From Deltaproteobacteria bacterium CG_4_9_14_3_um_filter_63_12 (GTDB taxonomy: Bacteria > Myxococcota_A > Bradymonadia > UBA4248 > UM-FILTER-63-12): a DNA stretch of 33,364 bases. The notes below the pieces were generated by a model that had not been told where the DNA came from, made no database searches, and was given only the letters and a program-made list of their open reading frames with translations. The position numbers and the translations under genes were made by a program. Where the stretch lies: the NCBI GenBank assembly GCA_002789955.1, contig PFUG01000425.1:1-33364 (forward strand). The letters are read 5' to 3'. This document shows positions 1 to 7,429 of this stretch, in pieces (the first letter of the stretch is position 1; each line of letters begins with the position of its first letter).

Positions 1-2449
1 TCTCGTCGTTCTCGTATTGGGTCTCGTACGCCAGGGACCCGTCTCTGCGCCACTCCATGAAGGGGCCGAATTTGCGCCCGTCTGGGCGTCGGCAACTTCG
101 ACGCTCGCGCCAATCGTCGACCCCCTGCTCGAGAACTACGCTCGACCCCAACGGACACGGAAAACTCGAAACCTCGCCCCAGGCCAAGGCTCCCCGCAGG
201 TCCTCGCACTCTACCAGGCCCTGGGCAGCGGCAGCGTCGCAGCGGCGGGTGAGCTGTCCGGACTCGTCCCACCATTGCTCGCGCCCAGTCGCGGCGCCAT
301 CCAGCGTCTCCACTTCGTAGCGCGGCCCGCCGTTGTCGAAGAAGTATCGCGTCATGAGGCGATGGGGGGCAGCGGGTTCGAAGGTTGGCGGCACAGGTGG
401 AATGATGAAGACGACCTCGCGCTGGTCTAGGGGGGAGCCGTCTCCGTAGGCCACGAGCTGGCCCCGTAAGACCTGGATTTCGTCGTTGCCGGGGACGCTG
501 AGATTCTTGGCCGGCGTGAGCGACCAGCACACCGCGGTGCCGGCGGCGACGCCGATGAACGCGTCGTCCCGACCGTCACCATTGGAGTCCGAGCTGGCCG
601 CAGGTCGTGCACACCCCGCGGTCTGCCGGTCCACCTCCAACGTTTGCACCAGTGTGTTCAAGTCGACACGCTGACCCTTGGCTTCGACGGCATCTTCCGA
701 GTGCGTGTGCCCCGCGAACGCGATTGGGGCGCCATCGATCTGCTTCATGTCCACGTCGAGCCGCAGCGGCACCCCGCGGATGATCGCCTTGATGGCGTCG
801 GCGGTGCTGCGGACGACTCGGTCGTTGAGAGCCTCATAGACAAACACTCGTCCGTCCACATCGGTGCTGCCCGAGGCCTGACCAATATTGGTCGGGACGC
901 TGCGAGGGGTGCTGACCTCCAAGAGAGGTCGGTCGATACCGGCCTCCCGGACCCAGACGTTGTAGGCCTCTTGGGGGAAATTGTCGCAATCCGGGGCGCG
1001 ATAGTCGCAGCGATCGTTGCCATAGAGGCCAATGAACTTGATGCCCATGTTAGCCAACTCTCGTCCGGCGGTCTCAGCGTCGAATTCCGCGCAGCGCCCC
1101 ATCCCGAAGAACATGGTGGGGAAGCTGCTGGTGCCGATGGTCCCTTTCGCTCCGGCGACCGGATCGGCGCACTGATTGTCCGCGTCGCTGATCTGGATGT
1201 AGACGCGCACGGCCTCGCTGCGATAGCCGACACACCCGAGCCCATGGTCTGTGCAGCCCTTGTTCTCGTTGATGCAATGGTCTCCGTCGGCGACACAGGC
1301 CGGGACCTGGTAAGGTGCCTCGGCCCAGGGCCCATCGAGTGGCCCATCTGGGCCCAGCGAGCGCGCTGGCACGCCCTCCTCGGGGATCCGGTCGGCCGTC
1401 AGCGTGGCGTCCGGCTGCAAACTGAGGTGATTGACGAATGAGTCCAGGTTTCCGAAGGTGCCGACCCCAGTCCAAATGTCTGGGACGCAGCCGTTGGCGA
1501 CCGGATCAGTGACGCACAACCCTCTGGGGCCGCATGCGTAACCAACCGAGCAATCCTGATCTCGCGCACAGTGCGTGCGCTGTGCATCAACGGGGCAACG
1601 CAGCTTGTCGATGATGCTGGGCAAACCGCTTGCGACGTTGCGCATCGCCGCAAACTCCTCGTTCATGCTCGAGCTCTCGTCAAAGCCAAAGTACACGTCG
1701 AGCAGCTGCACCGCGGTGGTGAAAATCGCGCTGCGGCGCGCCGGAAAGGGCTCGCTGTCGTAGGGCACGACGAAGTAGAGCGGGTCATAAAGGGGCGTGA
1801 CCTCGACGACCAGAGGATTCGTGCCGGCCACGACCTCCACGATGTCGAGTTGCCCGTCCCCGTCGGTGTCGGCCTTGTGGGGCGAGGCCCCATAGCGGTC
1901 GACCTCATCCAAATCGAAGAGGCCGTCGTTGTCCGAATCCCAGACTACCGTGTTGGTGACGCCATCCCCGTCTGAATCACAGGTCTCATCCTCGCACTCC
2001 TTTTCGTCCGGCACCCCGTCGCTGTCCGAATCCAGGTCTCGGTAGTTGCGCAGCCCGTCACGGTCTGGGTCGGCGGCCCCCTCTTGCCTGTCGGACAGGC
2101 TGTCGCCGTCGCTGTCGGCGTCCCTGAAGTCCGGCGTCCCGTCGCCATCAGTGTCCATGGCCGCGGTGCGCAGGTCGAGGTCGCCGCTCTCGAGCACATC
2201 GGGCAAGAGATCGCCGTCGGAGTCCTCGTCGAGAAAGTCAGGCACGCCGTCGCTGTCTGTGTCTGTGCGTTCGCCCGAGCCTTCCTGGACGTTGGTCAGC
2301 CCGTCGTGATCCTCGTCCTCGAGAACTGCAGCGCTCTGGGGAATGCTATTTGGGCATGCGCTGGTCTGCTCTTCTGCGGCGACCTTCTCCTGGCTCGTAC
2401 AGCCTGGCGTTAACACGAGTGCAACAAAGATCACGAACGCAGTGCTCAC
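1..2449 (-). CDS. Surface lipoprotein with TSP3 calcium repeats, VWA-like domain and YwqK/MORN-like repeat (3' end outside window)
   Basis: This gene is absent from the ORF track because it starts with GTG and runs off the left edge. One minus-strand frame stays open for about 816 codons. The start at 2449 follows a G-rich SD-like AGGGGGGG and gives a signal peptide with lipobox LTPGC, so an outer-membrane or surface lipoprotein is likely. Residues of roughly 45-190 hold repeated Asp-rich motifs such as DTDSDGVPD, DTDGDGTPD and DSDNDGLFD, typical of thrombospondin type 3 calcium-binding repeats. Next comes a VWA-like segment, LDVYFGFDESSSM, with a DxSxS MIDAS signature, then Cys-containing loops. 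Near the window edge, GPFMEWRRDGSLAYE resembles YwqK/MORN repeats. Calcium-dependent adhesion or surface structure is a family-level inference and the ligand is unknown. The upstream 500 bp shows no other gene. Confidence 0.8.
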   Translation of the reverse strand, partial: MSTAFVIFVALVLTPGCTSQEKVAAEEQTSACPNSIPQSAAVLEDEDHDGLTNVQEGSGERTDTDSDGVPDFLDEDSDGDLLPDVLESGDLDLRTAAMDTDGDGTPDFRDADSDGDSLSDRQEGAADPDRDGLRNYRDLDSDSDGVPDEKECEDETCDSDGDGVTNTVVWDSDNDGLFDLDEVDRYGASPHKADTDGDGQLDIVEVVAGTNPLVVEVTPLYDPLYFVVPYDSEPFPARRSAIFTTAVQLLDVYFGFDESSSMNEEFAAMRNVASGLPSIIDKLRCPVDAQRTHCARDQDCSVGYACGPRGLCVTDPVANGCVPDIWTGVGTFGNLDSFVNHLSLQPDATLTADRIPEEGVPARSLGPDGPLDGPWAEAPYQVPACVADGDHCINENKGCTDHGLGCVGYRSEAVRVYIQISDADNQCADPVAGAKGTIGTSSFPTMFFGMGRCAEFDAETAGRELANMGIKFIGLYGNDRCDYRAPDCDNFPQEAYNVWVREAGIDRPLLEVSTPRSVPTNIGQASGSTDVDGRVFVYEALNDRVVRSTADAIKAIIRGVPLRLDVDMKQIDGAPIAFAGHTHSEDAVEAKGQRVDLNTLVQTLEVDRQTAGCARPAASSDSNGDGRDDAFIGVAAGTAVCWSLTPAKNLSVPGNDEIQVLRGQLVAYGDGSPLDQREVVFIIPPVPPTFEPAAPHRLMTRYFFDNGGPRYEVETLDGAATGREQWWDESGQLTRRCDAAAAQGLVECEDLRGALAWGEVSSFPCPLGSSVVLEQGVDDWRERRSCRRPDGRKFGPFMEWRRDGSLAYETQYENDE

Positions 2450-2951
2450 GAGCCCCCCCTGTACCGGGAAGCGAGCGAAATCCGATACACCTCGGCGTGT
2501 GCGGTGAGCTTTCTGACAAGTGTTCACAGTCAGCCTGGCCAGGAGGAAAGCGAAAGGACGGCGACCCGTCTTCGCTATTCAACTGCTCGACAATATAGGC
2601 CAGAAGAACCGTGGCGGCGATCGTCACGGGTCGCTTTGGGGTGGGGGCGCCGGCCCGGCTCCGTGGCATGCCCACAAGCCGACCGATCCCGTGAGCAGAT
2701 CGGCCTGTGCTGGCGGCCCTTGGACCAGTCCAACCCTACCAGTGCGATCTACTCGACCTCGCCTTCGTCCCTCGTGGAGCAAGTGGTCACGTCGCGATCG
2801 CGCGTAGGGACGTGAGAGGGCTCGCCTCGAGCCCACCTTTGTTCCGAGCAGCGCGCGGAAATCCGATCGCGTGCGACGCCGCCATCAGCCGCCGCTCCAT
2901 TCCGAGGAGGAACGACGGGGACGACACTTCGAGGGACAAGACTAAGATTGA
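2450..2951. other. Intergenic region without a convincing gene
   Basis: About 500 bp lie between the lipoprotein start and the stem-loop after rpsU. ORFs on both strands here (109, 103, 95 and 70 aa) are mutually overlapping, Arg/Pro/Ser-rich and carry no recognisable motif, so I treat them as chance frames. It presumably holds the promoter of the minus-strand lipoprotein, but I could not pick out a credible -35/-10 pair or an RNA gene. Confidence 0.5.
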
Positions 2952-2975
2952 AGGGTTGCGCCTCAACGCAACCCT
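2952..2975 (-). terminator. Stem-loop downstream of rpsU
   Basis: AGGGTTGCG and CGCAACCCT form a perfect 9-bp stem around a 6-nt loop, about 30 bp after the rpsU stop codon. On the minus strand the stem is followed by a moderately T-rich stretch (TTCAATCTTAGTCTTG) rather than a clean U-run. It is probably the rpsU terminator or an RNA 3' stabiliser. Confidence 0.55.
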
Positions 2976-3006
2976 GCGGTCTACGGTTTTAGGTCGCCAG
3001 AGTCGG

Positions 3007-3243
3007 CTAGCCCATGAACCGCGAACGACGACGGGCTTCTTTTCTGCGTCGGCGGGCCGCTTCTTTCTGCTTGCGCTTGCGAACCACACTCGGCTTCGAG
3101 TAGTGCCGACGGCGCTTGAGCTCCTTCAACACACCTTCCCGAGCCATGTGCCGCTTGAGCTGATTGATTGCGCGATTGAGGTTCGAACCCTCGACGACAA
3201 CCTCGAGAGGTCCGAGCTCTCGTGACTTCGTATCAAATGCCAT
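3007..3243 (-). CDS. rpsU: 30S ribosomal protein S21
   Basis: This 78-aa basic protein binds the small ribosomal subunit and assists translation initiation. The family signature is clear: an N-terminal LEVVVEGSNLNRAINQLKR segment, the central REGVLKELKRRRHYSKPS motif, and an Arg/Lys-rich C-terminus. The ORF track begins at a TTG at 3249. I prefer the ATG at 3243 because the SD sequence AGGAG lies 9 nt before it but only 3 nt before the TTG, and the product then begins MAFDTKS. It has its own promoter-like sequence upstream and a stem-loop downstream, so it appears monocistronic. It sits between two surface-protein genes with no evident functional link. Confidence 0.95.
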   Translation of the reverse strand: MAFDTKSRELGPLEVVVEGSNLNRAINQLKRHMAREGVLKELKRRRHYSKPSVVRKRKQKEAARRRRKEARRRSRFMG

Positions 3244-3305
3244 CTTCAAAGACTCCTAAAGTTTTTCCGCTCTCTTTGGCTCAAGGGCCAACGACGTGGC
3301 GCGTT

Positions 3306-3334
3306 AAGGTAGTCTTCGAGGCTGCCCTTGTCAA
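3306..3334 (-). promoter_or_regulatory. Sigma-70-type promoter for rpsU
   Basis: In the 105-bp gap upstream of rpsU the minus strand carries a perfect TTGACA -35 (3334-3329) and TACCTT as a weak -10 (3311-3306), spaced 18 bp. It ends about 60 bp before the rpsU start. The -10 matches only the outer positions, so this is moderate evidence. Confidence 0.45.
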
Positions 3335-3348
3335 TTCCCATTTTGCTT

Positions 3349-3972
3349 TCACAAGAACCCGACGAACCCACTGCTCAACGAGAAATTGAAGATGAAGCCA
3401 TCCGTCATCCACAACCAGTTCGCGTTGATGTCGAACTCGAGGGCCGCACCGCCCCAATTGAGCAAAGCCCCTGTGGTGAGGCCCGGAGCCTGCAGATACT
3501 GTTGGTTGCCGGTGAGCTCGACGAGCGTATTCGATTGAAATCCCAGCAGTTGGTATTCCGGCTGAATGAAGACGAAGAGGTTGATGGCGTCCGAGGTCGG
3601 AATGAAGAACCGCGGAGCGATCGCAAAGCTGAAGAGCTGGACCCCGTGGTCGAAAGGCATCGAGGTGTCGTGGGTCGGAACGATCGTGGAGCCAAGCCTC
3701 ACCGCGACTCCCCAGTACCCTGATTGCAGCGTCTCCTGCGCGGTTAGACCTACGCCGGTCCCAGTCGATTGCCCGAGACTCCCGCCGACGAGCTCGAATG
3801 CGGAGACTCCCGCGCTGAACGTTGAACGTGTCCGGCGAAACCCTCTGGGCTCGGCATGCGCAGTGCCAACCAGAGTCGCGGTCAACAAACAGGCCGTCGC
3901 GCAAAACGTGACAATGGGGAAACCCCTGCGAGCACGGGGTCTTCGCTGGCCTGCGTGTCGGCTCAGAGCCAA
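3349..3972 (-). CDS. Putative outer-membrane beta-barrel-like protein (start uncertain, open to upstream Cys-rich frame)
   Basis: The frame holds a signal-like segment, FPIVTFCATACLLTATLVGTAHA, followed by about 165 residues of alternating hydrophobic/polar strands (for example LFVFIQPEYQLLGFQ). The protein ends ...SSGFVGFL, near-terminal Phe as in outer-membrane proteins. No ATG precedes the signal segment. I placed the start at TTG 3972, which gives an n-region rich in Arg (RHAGQRRPRARRG). The same frame is open back to 4344 without a stop, so it is also the continuation of the Cys-rich protein upstream. Whether this is one fused polypeptide, a translational overlap, or two genes joined by an indel cannot be settled here. 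No family was recognised beyond beta-barrel character. Confidence 0.5.
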   Translation of the reverse strand: MALSRHAGQRRPRARRGFPIVTFCATACLLTATLVGTAHAEPRGFRRTRSTFSAGVSAFELVGGSLGQSTGTGVGLTAQETLQSGYWGVAVRLGSTIVPTHDTSMPFDHGVQLFSFAIAPRFFIPTSDAINLFVFIQPEYQLLGFQSNTLVELTGNQQYLQAPGLTTGALLNWGGAALEFDINANWLWMTDGFIFNFSLSSGFVGFL

Positions 3973-5119
3973 CAAGAATCCGAGCGCGAGTAACCACAGT
4001 GGCGAAGTGACCGTGCGGGCTCTTGGTGCGAGGTCGCAGCTCGTCTGATCGAGTCGGACCTTGTTCTCGCAGATCCCACGGTCGTTGCAGACTCGGCCGC
4101 TGCCGCAGACGGTATGTTGGAAACACTCGACGGCCTCGAACTTGAAGACCGCCTCCATGCTCGCCTCGCAGACTTGTCCAAAGCAACAGGGCATCTCTAC
4201 GTTTGTGGACGGAGGTCGGATCGAGCCCACAAGCCCTTTGGTAGGCAAGCACACAATTTCGGGCGCAGAAGAAGCCTTCCGTCGGGTCGCTCGTGTCGCA
4301 CTCGCTGGTGCACGCAGCCGGATAGCTGCGACAATCCGGCTCACAGCGTGTTTCGACGAGGTTGCTGTCCACGAGCATGACGGCTTGGTTTTCGACTGAC
4401 CACGTCCAGGAGCACAGCCCAGTGGTGGCGGTGCACATCGAGCAGGGAATCAACACTGCATCGTTCTTGGGCGTCGTCTGCCCGCAGCGCTCGTACATGG
4501 CAAGGCAGGTGCCGACACAGGCCGCGGCAGCGGATGCGCATTGGTCTGTGCAACAGCTCGTTCGACACTCGCTGTCCGTGCAGTCCAAACACGTCGAGTC
4601 CACCGCGTCGACGCAATCCTGAGTGCAGCCCTCCAACCGTCCGCACCCCTCGACACAGACCGCAGGCGTGGTCGCACTGCCTGGGCACAAGACTTTGCGC
4701 GGCAAACAGCGGCTCGCCCCGCAGCACTGCAGAGAGAGATCGACGGAGTTGCCGAGCTGCAGCTCTAGGTCAGAGATCCTCCCCTCCGCAACCGCGCCAG
4801 CGTCGAGCTGCAGCACAGCCCAGCCGGCAGCGCGAACGATGCCATTCACCAAACTCTCTGCGTGAACGACGACCTCGACCGCCTCACCTTGTTCACTCGT
4901 GTTCGAGACTCGATAGTCCACTTCGTGTCGGGTGATGATGGGGTGATAGTAGGGCTCGACGAGCGAGGTCTCGGCGATGCCTTGGCTCGCTGACACGACC
5001 AGCACTTCGTCGAGCTGGCGAAAGTCCTGTTGCTCGCAGGTCGACCCCAGACCGCCGAAGACGACAACCAGGACAGCTAGGGCGAGCCCGACCCGCCTCA
5101 TTCGCTTCAGAGCCATCAT
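3973..5119 (-). pseudogene. Cys-rich secreted/lipoprotein gene broken by a frameshift near 4205
   Basis: The protein starts MMALKRMRRVGLALAV at 5119 and has a hydrophobic signal ending LGSTC, possibly a non-canonical lipobox. About 100 residues of beta-like sequence follow, then a Cys-rich stretch of over 20 cysteines (CCTDQCASAAAACVGTC, CVLAYQRACG). After CGLDPTSVH the frame (ORF 3281..5173) turns to Arg-rich nonsense, while the next frame carries on the Cys pattern with VEMPCCFGQVCEASM and CGSGRVCNDRGICE. Removing one A from the AAA run in CCACAAACGTAG near 4205 joins them. The rejoined protein would end in a hydrophobic stretch and an Arg cluster, resembling a MYXO-CTERM-type sorting tail. 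It is probably cotranscribed with the MshEN gene upstream. The break may be a true mutation or a sequencing indel. Confidence 0.6.
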
Positions 5120-5185
5120 GATTGCCTGGTGCAGGTTGCCCAGCGGATCACCGATTTTCGCACCGCGGAGCAATAGGACAATGGG

Positions 5186-6223
5186 CTACCTGAGCTTCCC
5201 GACCTTGGCGAGATACGCGCCTCGGTCCAGGACACCTTGCTCCAGGAGCAATTCCACAAGTTGGCGAACCAGGTTGATCTCCAGCTGCAGACTGGTCTCC
5301 AAGCGGTGAATCTGCTGACGGAGGACCAGGTTCTCTTTGTGCAGGTGGTCCAGGACCTGGTCATCTTGGAAGGCCGAAACCGAACTGCCCAGCGAGGTTT
5401 GCACCCCGTGCCCATCCTCGTCGTAGAGTCCACTGCTCTCGAGGTTGTCGCCGAAGACCCCGACGTTGCCGTCGGAATCCTGCAGCGACTCTGCACCGTG
5501 AAGATCCCCAAGCGCGTTGCTGACCGCTCGCGCCTCTCCGAAGAAGTTGCTCGTCGCGCGGCGATCGTCGCCAAACGTCCCAGACCGAGAGCCACCAGAA
5601 AGATCCTGTTCGAAGAACCGGTCGACAGCAGAAACTTGAGGTCGCGGCCGCCTTTTGTCCACGCCGCAGGTCGCCTCCCGACCTCCTACTTGTGAGTCGA
5701 AACCTGGCACCGCGGCCATGGTTGAGACCTCTGCGCTAGATGGCGCCACCCTCGCGCTGGCCTCGAGGGACGGGGAATACCCTAGCCCCACCCCTGGACA
5801 ATGCCTTCGAATGGCCTCTCGCAGGGCGTTTCGTGGCGCGACATAAGGCCGGATCGCCCGGCCGATTTTCGCCTGCAGGCTGTCGAGGACCGCCATCGCG
5901 GCGAATGGGTCCGAGATCGCGACGAGAAGGTCGCCGCTTGGGCGATCCAGCGAAAACGGGAGGAGCAAATGAGTTTGGCACACGTCGGTGGCGACGAGCG
6001 CCAGCGCTTCTGCCTTAGGCTTCACGCGGTTGATGTCCACGACTTTGTATTTGAACAGCGAGCCGAAACCTCGGGCGAGGTCAACCTCGTTGATCGCCCC
6101 GCCCTTCAACAGCAGGTCAACTAGGTCGCCACCAGTCTCTTTCTGCTTGGCGACGACCGCTCTCAACGTCGTGACGTCAACCAGACGTAGGCGCACGAGA
6201 TGATCCAAGAGCTTTCGATTCAT
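5186..6223 (-). CDS. Orphan MshEN (GspE/PilB N-terminal) domain protein with C-terminal coiled coil
   Basis: 345 aa from the ATG at 6223; the track start at 6289 adds an unlikely extension, and AGAGAG precedes 6223. Residues 1-143 match the MshEN fold found at the N-terminus of type II secretion and type IV pilus ATPases: LLLKGGAINEVDLARGFGSLF, then LLLPFSLD and LLVAISDPF. In GspE/PilB-type proteins this domain can bind c-di-GMP. No Walker A or other ATPase motif follows. Instead there are about 120 low-complexity residues (Gly/Ser/Asp) and a coiled coil at about 285-330 (HKENLVLRQQIHRLETSLQLE). It may be a second-messenger sensor or adaptor; that role is inferred. The downstream Cys-rich gene begins 66 bp after the stop, so an operon is likely. 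Confidence 0.7.
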   Translation of the reverse strand: MNRKLLDHLVRLRLVDVTTLRAVVAKQKETGGDLVDLLLKGGAINEVDLARGFGSLFKYKVVDINRVKPKAEALALVATDVCQTHLLLPFSLDRPSGDLLVAISDPFAAMAVLDSLQAKIGRAIRPYVAPRNALREAIRRHCPGVGLGYSPSLEASARVAPSSAEVSTMAAVPGFDSQVGGREATCGVDKRRPRPQVSAVDRFFEQDLSGGSRSGTFGDDRRATSNFFGEARAVSNALGDLHGAESLQDSDGNVGVFGDNLESSGLYDEDGHGVQTSLGSSVSAFQDDQVLDHLHKENLVLRQQIHRLETSLQLEINLVRQLVELLLEQGVLDRGAYLAKVGKLR

Positions 6224-6306
6224 AGACGCTCTCTTGCCTTCACGAACCCACTCCTCACCGTCGCCACAATACAGTTCAAAGGTGTACAAACCAGCGTTTC
6301 TCGTGG

Positions 6307-6336
6307 ACTATCGCACAGTCGTCTTTCAGTGGTCAA
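6307..6336 (-). promoter_or_regulatory. Possible sigma-70 promoter for the MshEN gene
   Basis: The minus strand has TTGACC (6336-6331) and GATAGT (6312-6307) separated by 18 bp, about 85 bp upstream of the 6223 start. Five of six and four of six positions match the consensus. No equally good pair was found for the divergent ribF. Confidence 0.35.
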
Positions 6337-6450
6337 ATCATTGTCACGCTAACAGACTGACCTCACTGACCGTCTCGAACCGACTGCCCCCTCTGTGTAG
6401 AGGGTGCCCCTATACAACGAACTCCTGACGCGGCTGCCAAGCACGAACTG

Positions 6451-7386
6451 ATGCAGACCTTCACAGACCCTTCGGAATTTCCCCGCCTCTCGAACACCTC
6501 TGCGACTATTGGTAACTTCGACGGTGTCCACCTCGGACATCAGAGGCTCCTCGATTCGCTGGCAGAGGTCTCGCAAAACACCAACAGCAGAAGCTGTGCC
6601 ATCACTTTCGAGCCGCACCCTCTGCAATTCTTCCACAAAGCCCCCGAGCGACCCTTTGTCTTGAGTTCGATTGCAGAGAAAGTTCGTCTCCTCGAGCAGC
6701 GCTCACTAGACTTCTTGCTGGTGCTCCCCTTCGAAAGGGTGGCAAGCCTGACCCCGGCTGAATTCGTCGAGCGCTACCTCATCAAAGCGCTCAACATCAG
6801 CTTCCTGCTCGTAGGCTATGACTTCTCGTTTGGTAGGGACCGAGCCGGCTCGTTTCAGCACCTTTTGGATGCAGGAAAGCAATTCGGCTTCGATGTGGAC
6901 CGGTTTCCGCCGGTTCTGCACGACAACGAACCCATTTCATCGAGCCGCATTCGCCAGCGGTTGTGGGATGGAGACGTCGCGGCCGCGGCGTTGCTCCTCA
7001 ACCGGCCTTATTCCCTCTCAGGAACGGTCATCCGGGGCGACGCCAGGGGGCGACAGCTCGGATTTCCAACCGCAAATGTGGCGGACGAACAAACGTTGCT
7101 GCCAAACGGCGTGTATTGCACCCAGCTGTCATGCAGGGGTCGCACGCACGCGGCAGTGACCAATATCGGCACCAGACCGACGTTCCATGGCGCGGCCCAA
7201 GTGAGGCTTGTCGAAACCCACGTGTTGGATGCTGGCCCAAACTTCAATCTCTATGGGCAATTGGTCGAAGTTCGGTTCCTGGAATACCTGCGCCGACAAG
7301 AGACCTTTGCCTCCGCCGAGGCGCTCGTCCAGCAGATCGGCCAAGACATCGACCGCTCCCGTCAATGGTTCGCGGCGCACACTTGA
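6451..7386 (+). CDS. ribF: Bifunctional riboflavin kinase / FAD synthetase
   Basis: This cytoplasmic enzyme phosphorylates riboflavin to FMN and adenylates FMN to FAD. The 311-aa length is normal for the bacterial fusion. The N-terminal nucleotidyltransferase half shows IGNFDGVHLGH (residues 20-30), VGYDFSFGRDRAG (121-133) and SSSRIR (163-168). The C-terminal flavokinase half shows GDARGRQLGFPTANV (196-210), the NIGTRPTF motif (238-245) and VRFLEYLRRQ near 274-283. It is divergent from the MshEN gene and convergent with the BY-kinase gene, so it is probably transcribed alone. No FMN riboswitch was recognised in the 227-bp upstream gap. Confidence 0.96.
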   Translation: MQTFTDPSEFPRLSNTSATIGNFDGVHLGHQRLLDSLAEVSQNTNSRSCAITFEPHPLQFFHKAPERPFVLSSIAEKVRLLEQRSLDFLLVLPFERVASLTPAEFVERYLIKALNISFLLVGYDFSFGRDRAGSFQHLLDAGKQFGFDVDRFPPVLHDNEPISSSRIRQRLWDGDVAAAALLLNRPYSLSGTVIRGDARGRQLGFPTANVADEQTLLPNGVYCTQLSCRGRTHAAVTNIGTRPTFHGAAQVRLVETHVLDAGPNFNLYGQLVEVRFLEYLRRQETFASAEALVQQIGQDIDRSRQWFAAHT

Positions 7387-7429
7387 GGCGGACGGCACTA
7401 TACGAAGCCAGCCACCTTGCTATCGGGGC

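Noticed and set aside
644-1441. 265-aa plus-strand ORF and the neighbouring minus-strand fragments at 1-2.4 kb
   Set aside because: The true gene is the continuous GTG-started minus-strand frame with TSP3 and VWA signatures; these are other frames of it.
3281-3972. C-terminal half of the 630-aa ORF 3281..5173
   Set aside because: After about 4205 this frame becomes Arg/His-rich nonsense, while the adjacent frame continues the Cys pattern and the barrel-like sequence.
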